Assembly (NCBI RefSeq): GCF_008638305.1
Contig: NZ_VTPZ01000008.1
Location: 168,376 to 207,481 of the forward strand
DNA from: Pseudomonas profundi
GTDB lineage: Bacteria > Pseudomonadota > Gammaproteobacteria > Pseudomonadales > Pseudomonadaceae
Length of the DNA: 39,106 nucleotides
Reading direction: 5' to 3'
The position numbers and the translations under genes were made by a program. Positions 8,391 to 16,310 of the stretch are shown here, one piece after another. The first letter of the stretch is position 1, and each line of letters begins with the position of its first letter. The notes beneath the pieces were generated by a model. The model had not been told where the DNA came from, ran no database searches, and saw only the letters and a list, made by a program, of their open reading frames with translations.

Positions 8391-9182
8391 ATGACTTTCG
8401 CTGATTTGCTCGCTGCGCTGGCTGAATCTCCAGACCATCAGGTTACTGTTCCTGCCAGCTGGGCCCAGGGCAGGGCTGGTTACGGCGGTTTGATCGCCGC
8501 GCTGGTTTTCGAAGGCATGCGCGCCAAGGCAAGTGGCCGTCCGGTTCGCTCGCTGGCCATCACGTTCGTCGGCCCGGTCGCGCCGGGAGAGCCGATGAAG
8601 GTCGAAAGCGAGGTGCTGCGCGAAGGCAAGGCGGTGACGCAGATGCTTGGCAAGGCCGTGCAGAATGGGCAGACAATGTGCATCATTCAGGGCAGCTTCG
8701 GCGCGTCCCGTGAGTCGGTAGTTGACGTCGCCGCCGAAGACCCGCCGCAGGTAAGTGCTCCGCAGCATTGCAAGGAACTGCCTTTCGTCAAGGGAATCAG
8801 TCCCGACTTCATCCAGCACTTCTCGGTGCGCTGGCTCTTCGGTGATCTGCCGTTCACCAACAGCCGCAAGCGCGAGATGGGCGGCTGGATGGGCTTCAGT
8901 CAGGACGAAGGTGATATCCACGAAGGACATATTCTGGGGCTGATGGATGTCTGGCCGCCTGCCGTGCTGCCGCATCTGGCGCAACGCGCGCCGGCGAGTA
9001 CGCTGACCTGGACCATCGAATTCATGCAGCCACAACCGCAGGTCGGTAATACCGAATACCTGCTGTACCGGGCCGAAATCGAGCGCGCCCGCGATGGTTA
9101 CGGGCACACCGCAGCCAAAGCCTGGAACGAACGCGGCGAGCTGGTCGCCATAAGCCGCCAGACCGTCACAGTCTTCGGCTGA
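8391..9182 (+). CDS. acyl-CoA thioesterase, double hotdog fold (TesB-like)
   Basis: This is a 263-aa protein with two consecutive hotdog units (about residues 15-105 and 150-262), as in TesB-like thioesterases of the 4HBT_3 type. Typical segments are AQGRAGYGGLIAALVFEGM with the central helix, LAITFVGPVAPGEPM, and the C-terminal GMxD-like strand HILGLMDVWPPAVL. It probably hydrolyses acyl-CoA to free acid and CoA in the cytoplasm. Chain-length preference cannot be read. It starts 94 bp after the ycjX operon with AGAGAG upstream, so it may have its own promoter. It ends 16 bp before the convergent cmoB. Confidence 0.85.
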   Translation: MTFADLLAALAESPDHQVTVPASWAQGRAGYGGLIAALVFEGMRAKASGRPVRSLAITFVGPVAPGEPMKVESEVLREGKAVTQMLGKAVQNGQTMCIIQGSFGASRESVVDVAAEDPPQVSAPQHCKELPFVKGISPDFIQHFSVRWLFGDLPFTNSRKREMGGWMGFSQDEGDIHEGHILGLMDVWPPAVLPHLAQRAPASTLTWTIEFMQPQPQVGNTEYLLYRAEIERARDGYGHTAAKAWNERGELVAISRQTVTVFG

Positions 9183-9198
9183 TATTACTCACAACAGG

Positions 9199-10170
9199 TC
9201 AGGGCAGCTCGGCGATCAGCGTGGCACGCAGCGGTGCCGGGTAACCTTCACAGGTCAGTGCAGCATTCTCCCGGTCGAGGAAATCCGGTAGCGACTGGAA
9301 GCGCATCCAGTCAGTGCTGCGCTGCTCTTCGGTGCTGGTGCGGTTGAGGTCAACGCAACGGATATTGACGAACCCCGCGCGACTCAGCATCCGCTCGAGC
9401 ATCGCCACCGATGGCAGGAACCACACATTTCTCATCTGGGCATAGCGGTCCTGCGGCATCAGGCAGCTGTTTTCGTCGCCTTCAATAACCAGTGTTTCCA
9501 GTACCAGTTCGCCGCCCCGGGCAATGCAGGCCTTGAGCTGCAGCAGGTGATCGATGGGCGAGCGTCGGTGGTAGAACACACCCATGGAAAACACGGTATC
9601 GAAGCCGCCGGTGGGTTCCGGCAGGTCTTCCAGCGTTAGCGGCAGTAGCCATACCGGCGCACCCGGCAGGTAATGACGCACCGCTTCGAACTGGGTCATG
9701 AACAACAGATTCGGATCCACCCCGATGACCTGTCGAGCACCTGCCTCCCACATCCGCCACATGTAGTAACCGTTGCCGCAACCGACATCCAGCACCCGTT
9801 TTCCCGTCAGAGAAAGGTGCGGTGCCACGCGCTGCCACTTCCAGTCGGAGTGCCATTCGGTATCGATATGCATGCCGAACAGTTCGAAGGGGCCTTTGCG
9901 CCAGGGGTGCAGACCACGCAGCGCCTGTTCGAGACGTGTGTGCTCCGCCTCCGTCAGCTGGCCGGCTCGGCCCACGCTGATGCGATCATGCAGTTCAACG
10001 GCTACCTGGTCGTGGTCTGGCAACAAGTCCAGACAGGCTTGCCAACGCGGCAAATCGCCATGCCTGCGCGCGGTTTCCATACGTTTTTCAAGGGCGGCGG
10101 GCAGGGGATCCAGCCAATGTTCCAGCGGGGTACCTGCCAGGCTGTGATACAGCGGTGCGAAGTCAATCAT
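9199..10170 (-). CDS. cmoB: tRNA U34 carboxymethyltransferase CmoB
   Basis: CmoB transfers a carboxymethyl group from carboxy-SAM to 5-hydroxyuridine at tRNA position 34, giving 5-carboxymethoxyuridine (cmo5U). The product is 323 aa, equal to the E. coli enzyme. The N-terminal region ends in [20 protein letters not shown]; the SAM fold follows with motif [16 protein letters not shown] and then GVDPNLLF and [13 protein letters not shown] longer reading from 10203 is possible, but ATG 10170 gives the family length and forms an ATGA overlap with the cmoA stop, which shows translational coupling. It depends on CmoA for its substrate. Confidence 0.96.
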   Translation of the reverse strand: MIDFAPLYHSLAGTPLEHWLDPLPAALEKRMETARRHGDLPRWQACLDLLPDHDQVAVELHDRISVGRAGQLTEAEHTRLEQALRGLHPWRKGPFELFGMHIDTEWHSDWKWQRVAPHLSLTGKRVLDVGCGNGYYMWRMWEAGARQVIGVDPNLLFMTQFEAVRHYLPGAPVWLLPLTLEDLPEPTGGFDTVFSMGVFYHRRSPIDHLLQLKACIARGGELVLETLVIEGDENSCLMPQDRYAQMRNVWFLPSVAMLERMLSRAGFVNIRCVDLNRTSTEEQRSTDWMRFQSLPDFLDRENAALTCEGYPAPLRATLIAELP

Positions 10171-10907
10171 TTGTGGGCAATCATCGAGCCGAAGTTGAGA
10201 CACTGAAACCAGCTATGGGCGTGCTTGAAGCCGGCCTGTTGCAGCCGTTCGAGGTGCGTTTCCAGAGTGTCCGGGAGCATCACCTTTTCAATCGCTGAGC
10301 GCTTCTGTGCAATTTCCAGTTCGCTGTAGCCGTTGGCGCGCTTGAATGCGTAGTGAAGCAACTCGAGGCTCTGCTGGGTGCTCTCGTCGGCGAAGTGCAG
10401 CTTCTCCGACAAAACCAATATGCCGCCAGGCAACAGTGCTTCGTGGATGCGCGTAAGCAGGGCCAGGCGCTGCTCCGGATCGATGAATTGCAAGGTAAAG
10501 TTCAGCACCACGACCGAACACGGCTCAAACGGAAGGTTGAGTATATCGCCGTGCACCACGTCGATTGGCGTGAGCTCTTCCACCATCGCGTCCTGCGCGG
10601 TGAGGTATTCGCGGCAGCGCTCGGTCATCGCCTCAGCATTATCGACGGCGCGGATATGGCAGCCGTCGGCGCGCACGTGCCGGCGCATCGACTGGCTGGC
10701 AGCGCCAAGCGAGCATCCCAGATCATAGATCAGGCTGCCTGGCTGGGCATACTGTCCGGCAATCAGCCCGATACTCTCTACAATGGTGGGGTAACCAGGC
10801 ACTGAACGTTTGATCATATCGGGGAAAACTTTCGCCACATCATGATCGAATACGAAATCAGCCACCCGACTCAGTGGGGTAGCGAACAATTTATCTACTT
10901 CCGTCAT
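10167..10907 (-). CDS. cmoA: carboxy-S-adenosyl-L-methionine synthase CmoA
   Basis: CmoA makes carboxy-SAM from SAM and prephenate, the cofactor used by CmoB. The 246-aa product matches the family length. The SAM fold is clear: [14 protein letters not shown] (motif I), [23 protein letters not shown], and [13 protein letters not shown]. The start is ATG 10907; its ribosome-binding site is weak. In-frame sequence upstream has no family similarity. cmoA and cmoB overlap by 4 nt and form one operon. The 394-bp upstream region is shared with the divergent fimV-like gene and holds a possible promoter at 11049-11077. Confidence 0.96.
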   Translation of the reverse strand: MTEVDKLFATPLSRVADFVFDHDVAKVFPDMIKRSVPGYPTIVESIGLIAGQYAQPGSLIYDLGCSLGAASQSMRRHVRADGCHIRAVDNAEAMTERCREYLTAQDAMVEELTPIDVVHGDILNLPFEPCSVVVLNFTLQFIDPEQRLALLTRIHEALLPGGILVLSEKLHFADESTQQSLELLHYAFKRANGYSELEIAQKRSAIEKVMLPDTLETHLERLQQAGFKHAHSWFQCLNFGSMIAHK

Positions 10908-11301
10908 TGTCAGGTCCGGATCATTTTGAGGTCGGGATTTTAGCGCAAAACGACGCGTAAGAGGGCGCCGACAATCCAGTGCCTGGCCAATGCACTTCTT
11001 GCTTTCAGCGATAGCTCGTGATTGCCAGGTCCTCTGTGGCGCGCCGTTTATATAGGCGGTGAGCCCCCCGACGGCAAATCCCGGACGACACGCTATGTCA
11101 TGAAAATGACCATTACGGTTATGATACGCACCGCGAACCATTTTTTGACGACAGGGTCATTGCGCTGCTCGTTTTTCAGTCAAAGTGATGTCATAGTGAT
11201 ATTGGTTGTGATCGGAAAGGTCTCACTGGCATGAGAACGTGTCCGGGAAGGCAGCGACAGCGTCGCACAGCGTCTGTCGTTCATATAACAGAGGAAAGGG
11301 T
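10908..11301. other. 394-bp divergent intergenic region cmoA / fimV-like
   Basis: I see no gene here. Short frames in this stretch lack a ribosome-binding site and family resemblance. It contains a candidate cmoA promoter at 11049-11077. No convincing sigma-70 pair for the fimV-like gene was found: TTGACG at 11145-11150 has no -10 partner at 16-18 nt. The fimV-like gene has GAGGAAAGGG directly before its ATG. Confidence 0.5.
11049..11077 (-). promoter_or_regulatory. candidate sigma-70 promoter for cmoA-cmoB
   Basis: Read on the minus strand, TTGCCG (11077-11072) and TATATA (11054-11049) are separated by 17 nt. Each hexamer matches the consensus at 4 of 6 positions. The leader would be about 135 nt. 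A shifted -10, TATAAA, is possible at a poorer spacing. Confidence 0.4.
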
Positions 11302-13428
11302 ATGGCAGTAAAGCGCCAGTTGGTTTTCGGCGTCGCCTCGGTGGCGGCTCTTTATGCAGGTTTGAGCAATGCCCTGGGGTTAGGTGAGGTTGAACTGCAA
11401 TCTGCCCTGAATCAGCCCTTGAACGCAATCATCCAGTTGCAAGGCAGCCAGGGGATTTCTCCGGAGGAAATCCGGGTATCGCTCGCGGGCGCTGAGGCGT
11501 TTGCCAACGCAGGTATCGAACGTCCCTTCTTTTTGTCCGACCTGCGCTTCACGCCGGTGATCACAGGCAACGAGATGGTCATCCGCATCGAATCGAGCAA
11601 GCCGGTACTGGAGCCCTATCTGAACTTTCTGGTCGAGCTGCGTCAGCCTAATGGCCGCGTATTGCGTGAGTACACGCTGTTACTCGACCCGCCCCTGTAC
11701 GATCCCAAGGCAGGTTTGCTGAGCCAGGCGCCAGCGCGTCAGGCGTCCGCTGCGCCTGTACCGCGCACGGGCAGCAGTTCTTCTTCTACTAACCGCTCCG
11801 CTGCGCCTGCCCGACCAGCACAGTTGCCGGATATCACCGCTCAGCCAGGCGCCAGCACGTACAACACGGTGGCGGGGGATACTCTCTGGGAGATTGCGGC
11901 GAAGACGCGCCCGGCCGATTCGGTTTCTATCCGCGACAATATGTTGGCTATCCAGGCCCTGAACCCAGCTGCCTTCATCGGCGGCGATATTGGCCGGCTG
12001 CGCAGCAACGCCAGGTTGGTGCTGCCTACTGCAGAGCAGCTGGGCGTCGAGGCCACAGCGCAGACAGCGCCGACGGACTCGAACACAAACACCGCAGGGT
12101 CCCAGGGCGCGCGTCCTGACCCGGCTGCACCGGAACGGGCGACGAGATCCGATGGCTCGGAAACAACGTCAGCGACTGATCGGGCGCGGTCGGAAGATGC
12201 CGGGTCGAATTCCAGTGCGCGATTCCGGATCGAAGAGACCACCGCGGATACCGCTATTGCGAACAATCAGGTTCTGCTTGATCGGCTGCAGTCGCTGGAG
12301 TCGCGATTCAATGTCCTGTTGAATGAGCTGGATGCGCGTGATCGCCAGATTGCCAATCTGCAGGCGGAGCTTGAGGTCTTGCGTGCCGCCCAGGCTTCCG
12401 AGGCGCAAAGCACGTCGGGCGATATCGCACCGGTAGGCACGGTAGGCACGGTAGGCACGGTAGGCACGGTAGGCACGGTAGGCGAGGGCGCTGAGCTGGC
12501 CGGCGCAGTCTCTGCGTCTGGTAGCACTGAACCGGAATCCGGTGCCATTGCTGCCGAAGTCGCCATACCTGAGCCGCAAGCCAGCAACGAGACGTTCTTG
12601 TCCCGCTGGTGGCCCGCGCTGTTAGGCCTGCTCGCGGCATTGCTCGGAACGCTGTTATGGCTGTGGAAGCGCAGGCAAAGTGAGCAGGAAGCTGACACGA
12701 CGACGGTCGATGGGCGGGAGCTGACGGTACCTGAGGCTGCTGCGGCGACACTCGCTGCCGAGGCTGCAGTGCAGACTACCATGGTCAGGGAAGCCGTTGC
12801 GCCTCGTACGACGCGACCAGTGGACCAGCTCGATGGGGTGGAGCTTTACATCACTTACGGGCGCTTTGCTGAGGCACTGGTCATGCTGGAACGGGCCATC
12901 GAAGAGAATCCCAAGCGTCTGGACCTGCGTTATCAGCAACTGCGAGTGCTGGCCGAGTTGGGTGAAGTGCGCCAATTTACCGAGCAGGAACAGGCGATCC
13001 TCGCGGTCGGCGGTAATCCGACGCGGATTGATGAAATCAAATCGCGCTACCCGGAATTGTTCTCTGGACGCAGCGATCAGGTGGAGCAGGTCGATGAGCT
13101 CGAGCCGCTACTGGACGACGATCTGGATGAGGGCGCGGGCAGTACCGAGTCATATGCAACAGGCGATTTCGCCAGCAATGAGGAGAGCAGCGAGCTGAAC
13201 CTGAATGACTTTACGCTGGATCCGGACTGGGATCTGATCGAAGGCTTGACCCCTGCGCCAGGCAATCGGGACCCGGGAAGTCAGGACGCCGATGCGCAAC
13301 CGGAACCGCATGATGATGAAATGCTCCGTGATGGTCTGCGCAAGATGCCCGAGGTCGAAGAGCTGGATGACGACGAGGATCTGTTCCCTGGCAAGCAGGG
13401 CGCGCAGCCACCGCGTCGCGACAGTTAA
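11302..13428 (+). CDS. fimV: FimV/HubP-like LysM membrane protein
   Basis: FimV/HubP proteins are polar or septal inner-membrane scaffolds that bind peptidoglycan and organise type IV pili and other polar systems. This 708-aa product has a signal peptide (about 1-26), the conserved FimV N-terminal domain (LGLGEVELQSALNQPLNA, then FFLSDLRFTPV and LLLDPPLYDP), a LysM domain around residues 186-245, and a coiled coil at about 325-370. A (VGT)n repeat lies at about 376-394, one transmembrane helix at about 436-457, and a TPR-like cytoplasmic part at about 510-590 (VELYITYGRFAEALVMLERA). The tail is acidic. Typical pseudomonad FimV is about 900 aa and ends in a conserved TPR-type domain, which I do not see. 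The gene may therefore be a shorter paralog. ATG 11302 follows GAGGAAAGGG; a GTG at 11239 gives no signal peptide. Confidence 0.82.
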   Translation: MAVKRQLVFGVASVAALYAGLSNALGLGEVELQSALNQPLNAIIQLQGSQGISPEEIRVSLAGAEAFANAGIERPFFLSDLRFTPVITGNEMVIRIESSKPVLEPYLNFLVELRQPNGRVLREYTLLLDPPLYDPKAGLLSQAPARQASAAPVPRTGSSSSSTNRSAAPARPAQLPDITAQPGASTYNTVAGDTLWEIAAKTRPADSVSIRDNMLAIQALNPAAFIGGDIGRLRSNARLVLPTAEQLGVEATAQTAPTDSNTNTAGSQGARPDPAAPERATRSDGSETTSATDRARSEDAGSNSSARFRIEETTADTAIANNQVLLDRLQSLESRFNVLLNELDARDRQIANLQAELEVLRAAQASEAQSTSGDIAPVGTVGTVGTVGTVGTVGEGAELAGAVSASGSTEPESGAIAAEVAIPEPQASNETFLSRWWPALLGLLAALLGTLLWLWKRRQSEQEADTTTVDGRELTVPEAAAATLAAEAAVQTTMVREAVAPRTTRPVDQLDGVELYITYGRFAEALVMLERAIEENPKRLDLRYQQLRVLAELGEVRQFTEQEQAILAVGGNPTRIDEIKSRYPELFSGRSDQVEQVDELEPLLDDDLDEGAGSTESYATGDFASNEESSELNLNDFTLDPDWDLIEGLTPAPGNRDPGSQDADAQPEPHDDEMLRDGLRKMPEVEELDDDEDLFPGKQGAQPPRRDS
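12431..12484 (+). repeat. 9-bp tandem repeat coding (VGT)n in the fimV-like gene
   Basis: Five exact copies of CGGTAGGCA run from 12431 to 12475, followed by a sixth copy with one change (CGGTAGGCG). The unit is three codons, so copy-number change keeps the frame. It encodes alternating Val-Gly-Thr between the coiled coil and the membrane helix. It is probably a flexible periplasmic spacer and a variable-number tandem repeat. Confidence 0.95.
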
Positions 13429-13491
13429 AGCGTCATCGGAATTACTGCGCCAGATTGCCAGCACGCTGGACTGACGCAGTACTCCGGTTTG

Positions 13492-15909
13492 CTAGTTGAA
13501 TAGTCGTTTGGCCACGTCGCGGAAATGACTGGCGAAGTGAATCGTCATCCCCTTGGTCAGATAATCCGGCAGTTCCTCGAAATCGCCTCGATTGGCTTCA
13601 GGCAGTATCAATTCATAAATCGACTGCCGGCGCGCTGCGATAACCTTCTCCCTGATACCGCCGACCGGCAACACCTGTCCGGTGAGAGTGATTTCGCCTG
13701 TCATGGCTATTGCTTCACGCGGCGCCTCATCGCGAGCCAGTGAGAGCAGGGCGCTGGCGATCGTTACGCCCGCGCTCGGGCCGTCCTTGGGCGTCGCGCC
13801 TTCGGGGACATGCAAATGCACGAAGGCTTCGTCGAAAAAATCCTTGTCTGCCTTGTACCGTCCAAGATTGGCACAGACGTAGCTGTAGGCAATTTCCGCC
13901 GATTCCTTCATCACGTCGCCCAGCTTGCCGGTCAGTTTGAATCCACGATTGAGGGTATGAATGCGGGTTGCTTCGACTGGCAGGGTCGCGCCACCCATCG
14001 AGGTCCAGGCCAGGCCGGTAATGATACCGACGCCCTTGAGCGTCTTTTCCGTGCGGAATGCGGGGGTGCCGAGCAGAGCCTTGAGATCGTCTGGCTTGAT
14101 GGTGACCTTGCGATCGGGGTCTTCCAGCAGCTGCATGACCGATTTGCGGATTATCTTGGCCAGCTGTTTTTCCAGATTACGGACGCCAGCCTCGCGGGCA
14201 TAACCCTCAATGATCTCGCGTAGCGCCTTGTCAGTGATACGCAGCTGGCTCTTGCGTAACCCGGCGCGCTCCAGCTGCCGCGGCCACAGATGATGCTTGG
14301 CGATTGCGAGCTTTTCCTCGGCGATATAGCCAGACAGGCGAATCACATCCATACGGTCGAGTAGCGGGCCGGGAATGCTATCCAGCGTGTTGGCTGTACA
14401 TACGAAGAGCACCTTGGAAAGATCCAGACGCATGTCCAGGTAGTGATCGAGAAACTGGTTGTTCTGTTCCGGGTCCAGTGTCTCGAGGAGCGCCGATGCC
14501 GGGTCGCCCTGATGGCTGCTGCCGAGCTTGTCGATTTCATCGAGCATGATCACCGGGTTCATTACGCCGACATCCTTGAAGGCCTGTACGAACTTACCCG
14601 GCATGGCGCCGATATAGGTGCGGCGGTGACCCTTGATCTCCGCCTCGTCACGCATGCCGCCGACACTGAACCGGTAGAAAGGGCGCCCCAGACTTTCCGC
14701 AATCGAGTGACCGATACTGGTCTTACCGACGCCAGGCGGGCCAACAAGAAGGATGATGGAGCCCGAAACAGAGCCCTTGAATACGCCGATAGCCAGAAAC
14801 TCGAGTATGCGCTGCTTGACGTCCTCGAGCCCATCATGATCCCGATCGAGGACCTTGCGGGCATGCTTGATATCCAGCTTGTCGGCATGGGTAAGGCCCC
14901 AGGGGATGGACGTAGCCCAATCGAGATAATTACGGGTTACGCCATATTCCGGAGACCCGGTCTCCAGTATTGAAAGCTTCTGCAACTCTTCCTCGATCTT
15001 CTTGCTGGCTGGCTCTGGCAACGTCTTGTCTGCCAGACGCTGGCGAAACTGCTCGATATCGGCGGTGCGGTCGTCCTTCGACAAACCCAGTTCGCGCTGG
15101 ATAACCTTGAGCTGCTCCTTGAGGAAGAACTTGCGCTGATGCTCGCTGATAGTGCGGTTAACTTCCGCGCTGATCTCGCCCTGTAGCCGCGCAACGTCGA
15201 TCTCCTTCTTGAGCATGACCAGCACTTTTTCCATGCGTCGCAGGATAGGGATGGTGTTCAGTACATCCTGCAATTCTTCGGCGCGCGCTGACGTCAGCGC
15301 CGCTGCGAAGTCCGCGAGCGGCGAGGGCTGGTTCGGGCTGAAGCGATTCAGATAGTTTTTCAGCTCCTCGCTATAGAGCGGGTTCAGCGGAAGCAGCTCC
15401 TTGATGGCATTTATCAGGGCCATGGCATAGGCGCGTACTTCGTCGCGCTCGTCGGTCGGCGACTCGGGATATTCGACCTCGACCAGATAGGGCGGCTTGC
15501 GGGTCAGCCAGTTGGTGATACGGACGCGGGTAAGCCCCTGGGCGATAAACTGGATCTTGCCGTCTTCCCTGACTGCATGGTGGATCTTGACCGCGCAGCC
15601 AGTATCCGGGAGATGGCTAGGGTCAAGGTGGCCGCTTTCGTCCAGCGGCGAGTCGACATAGAACAGACCAAGCGCGTGGTGGGGCGTGTTGGCCACCTGC
15701 TCGATGGTTTCTGCCCAGGGCGTTTCGTTGATGACCACCGGCATGACCTGGGCTGGAAAGAACGGCCTGTTGTGGATAGGTAGCAGGTAGATCTTGTCCG
15801 GCAGCCGCTGGTTGGGAATGACCAGGCCAGTGCCAGGCTCGAAATCCTGTTTAGGTTCCTGCTCGTCCCCCTCGATGAAATCTGGTTTCGTTGAAGACTG
15901 GTCAGTCAT
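13492..15909 (-). CDS. lon: Lon-family ATP-dependent protease, AsrA type
   Basis: This is an 805-aa LonA-type protease that unfolds and degrades misfolded or regulatory proteins in the cytoplasm. It has the N-terminal substrate domain (from about residue 35, LPIHNRPFFPAQVMPV), a coiled coil, an AAA+ module with Walker A GPPGVGKT near 390 and Walker B MLDEIDKL near 455, and a Ser-Lys protease domain. The dyad is S712 in DGPSAG and K755 in GGIREKVIAA; the 43-residue spacing matches E. coli Lon. The acidic N-terminal extension and the neighbouring putP recall the second pseudomonad Lon, AsrA (PA0779), rather than the clpX-linked Lon. ATG 15909 has AGGAA upstream; an earlier start at 15972 is less likely. 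A sigma-32-like promoter lies at 15958-15986. Confidence 0.93.
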   Translation of the reverse strand: MTDQSSTKPDFIEGDEQEPKQDFEPGTGLVIPNQRLPDKIYLLPIHNRPFFPAQVMPVVINETPWAETIEQVANTPHHALGLFYVDSPLDESGHLDPSHLPDTGCAVKIHHAVREDGKIQFIAQGLTRVRITNWLTRKPPYLVEVEYPESPTDERDEVRAYAMALINAIKELLPLNPLYSEELKNYLNRFSPNQPSPLADFAAALTSARAEELQDVLNTIPILRRMEKVLVMLKKEIDVARLQGEISAEVNRTISEHQRKFFLKEQLKVIQRELGLSKDDRTADIEQFRQRLADKTLPEPASKKIEEELQKLSILETGSPEYGVTRNYLDWATSIPWGLTHADKLDIKHARKVLDRDHDGLEDVKQRILEFLAIGVFKGSVSGSIILLVGPPGVGKTSIGHSIAESLGRPFYRFSVGGMRDEAEIKGHRRTYIGAMPGKFVQAFKDVGVMNPVIMLDEIDKLGSSHQGDPASALLETLDPEQNNQFLDHYLDMRLDLSKVLFVCTANTLDSIPGPLLDRMDVIRLSGYIAEEKLAIAKHHLWPRQLERAGLRKSQLRITDKALREIIEGYAREAGVRNLEKQLAKIIRKSVMQLLEDPDRKVTIKPDDLKALLGTPAFRTEKTLKGVGIITGLAWTSMGGATLPVEATRIHTLNRGFKLTGKLGDVMKESAEIAYSYVCANLGRYKADKDFFDEAFVHLHVPEGATPKDGPSAGVTIASALLSLARDEAPREAIAMTGEITLTGQVLPVGGIREKVIAARRQSIYELILPEANRGDFEELPDYLTKGMTIHFASHFRDVAKRLFN

Positions 15910-15957
15910 TGAAGGTTCCTGTGTGGTTGAACGTACTATTGTGAGTCTCTTGCGATG

Positions 15958-15986
15958 AGATGGTGCCTGCATTGATGTATTTCAAT
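15958..15986 (-). promoter_or_regulatory. sigma-32 (RpoH)-like promoter for the AsrA-type lon gene
   Basis: On the minus strand ATTGAAA (15986-15980) and CACCATCT (15965-15958) are separated by 14 nt. The heat-shock consensus is CTTGAAA and CCCCATnT with 13-14 nt. The -35 matches 6 of 7 and the -10 matches 7 of 8, counting n as a match. The predicted start gives a leader of roughly 40 nt before ATG 15909. Confidence 0.72.
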
Positions 15987-16210
15987 AGCGGCGCCACGAA
16001 GTCCAAGAAGGCCGGCTCAGATGTCAAGTTCGACTCGTCGGATGGCGTACTTTGAACTAATGTAGATGGAGGCGCCGGTAGCACTATGCCGGCGTGGAGC
16101 CTGCGCATACCGGGTAAGTTGCTTCATTGAGCGGGTATAGCCGGCTGTCGCCGTTAACATCAGCGGGCCAGTCATGACCCTCTCGGGAGCTGGCTGTGGC
16201 AGAATTGCAT

Positions 16211-16223
16211 CCCGACAGTCGGG
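16211..16223. promoter_or_regulatory. perfect inverted repeat upstream of putP
   Basis: CCCGAC and GTCGGG flank a single A, 88 bp before the putP ATG. A regulator site (for example for a proline-responsive activator) is possible but untested. A second 6-bp inverted repeat lies at 16073-16094. Confidence 0.3.
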
Positions 16224-16310
16224 CTCTGCCCAACAAGCCCGATGTCCAGGGTCAATCGGGGCAGGCATGAGAATCGTACTCGACGCCCTTACACCAAGGA
16301 GCTAAAAAAC

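Larger units (their letters stand above)
15910..16310. other. 401-bp divergent intergenic region lon / putP
   Basis: I see no gene. The lon side has a heat-shock-type promoter at 15958-15986. The putP side holds two inverted repeats: CGCCGG (16073-16078) with CCGGCG (16089-16094), and CCCGAC-A-GTCGGG (16211-16223). A TATAGC hexamer at 16136-16141 lacks a -35 partner. The putP ribosome-binding site is AAGGAGC at 16297-16303. Confidence 0.5.

Noticed and set aside
11239..11301. Upstream GTG start for the FimV-like protein
   Set aside because: It would place 21 polar residues before an obvious signal peptide; ATG 11302 has a strong ribosome-binding site.
12431..12484. Short tandem repeat as a CRISPR or regulatory array
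   Set aside because: Unit is 9 bp with no spacers and lies in frame within the FimV-like gene, so it is a coding minisatellite.
13444..13480. Hairpin between the fimV-like gene and lon as a terminator
   Set aside because: ACTGCG/CGCAGT can pair, but the loop is long and interrupted and no T-run follows on either strand.
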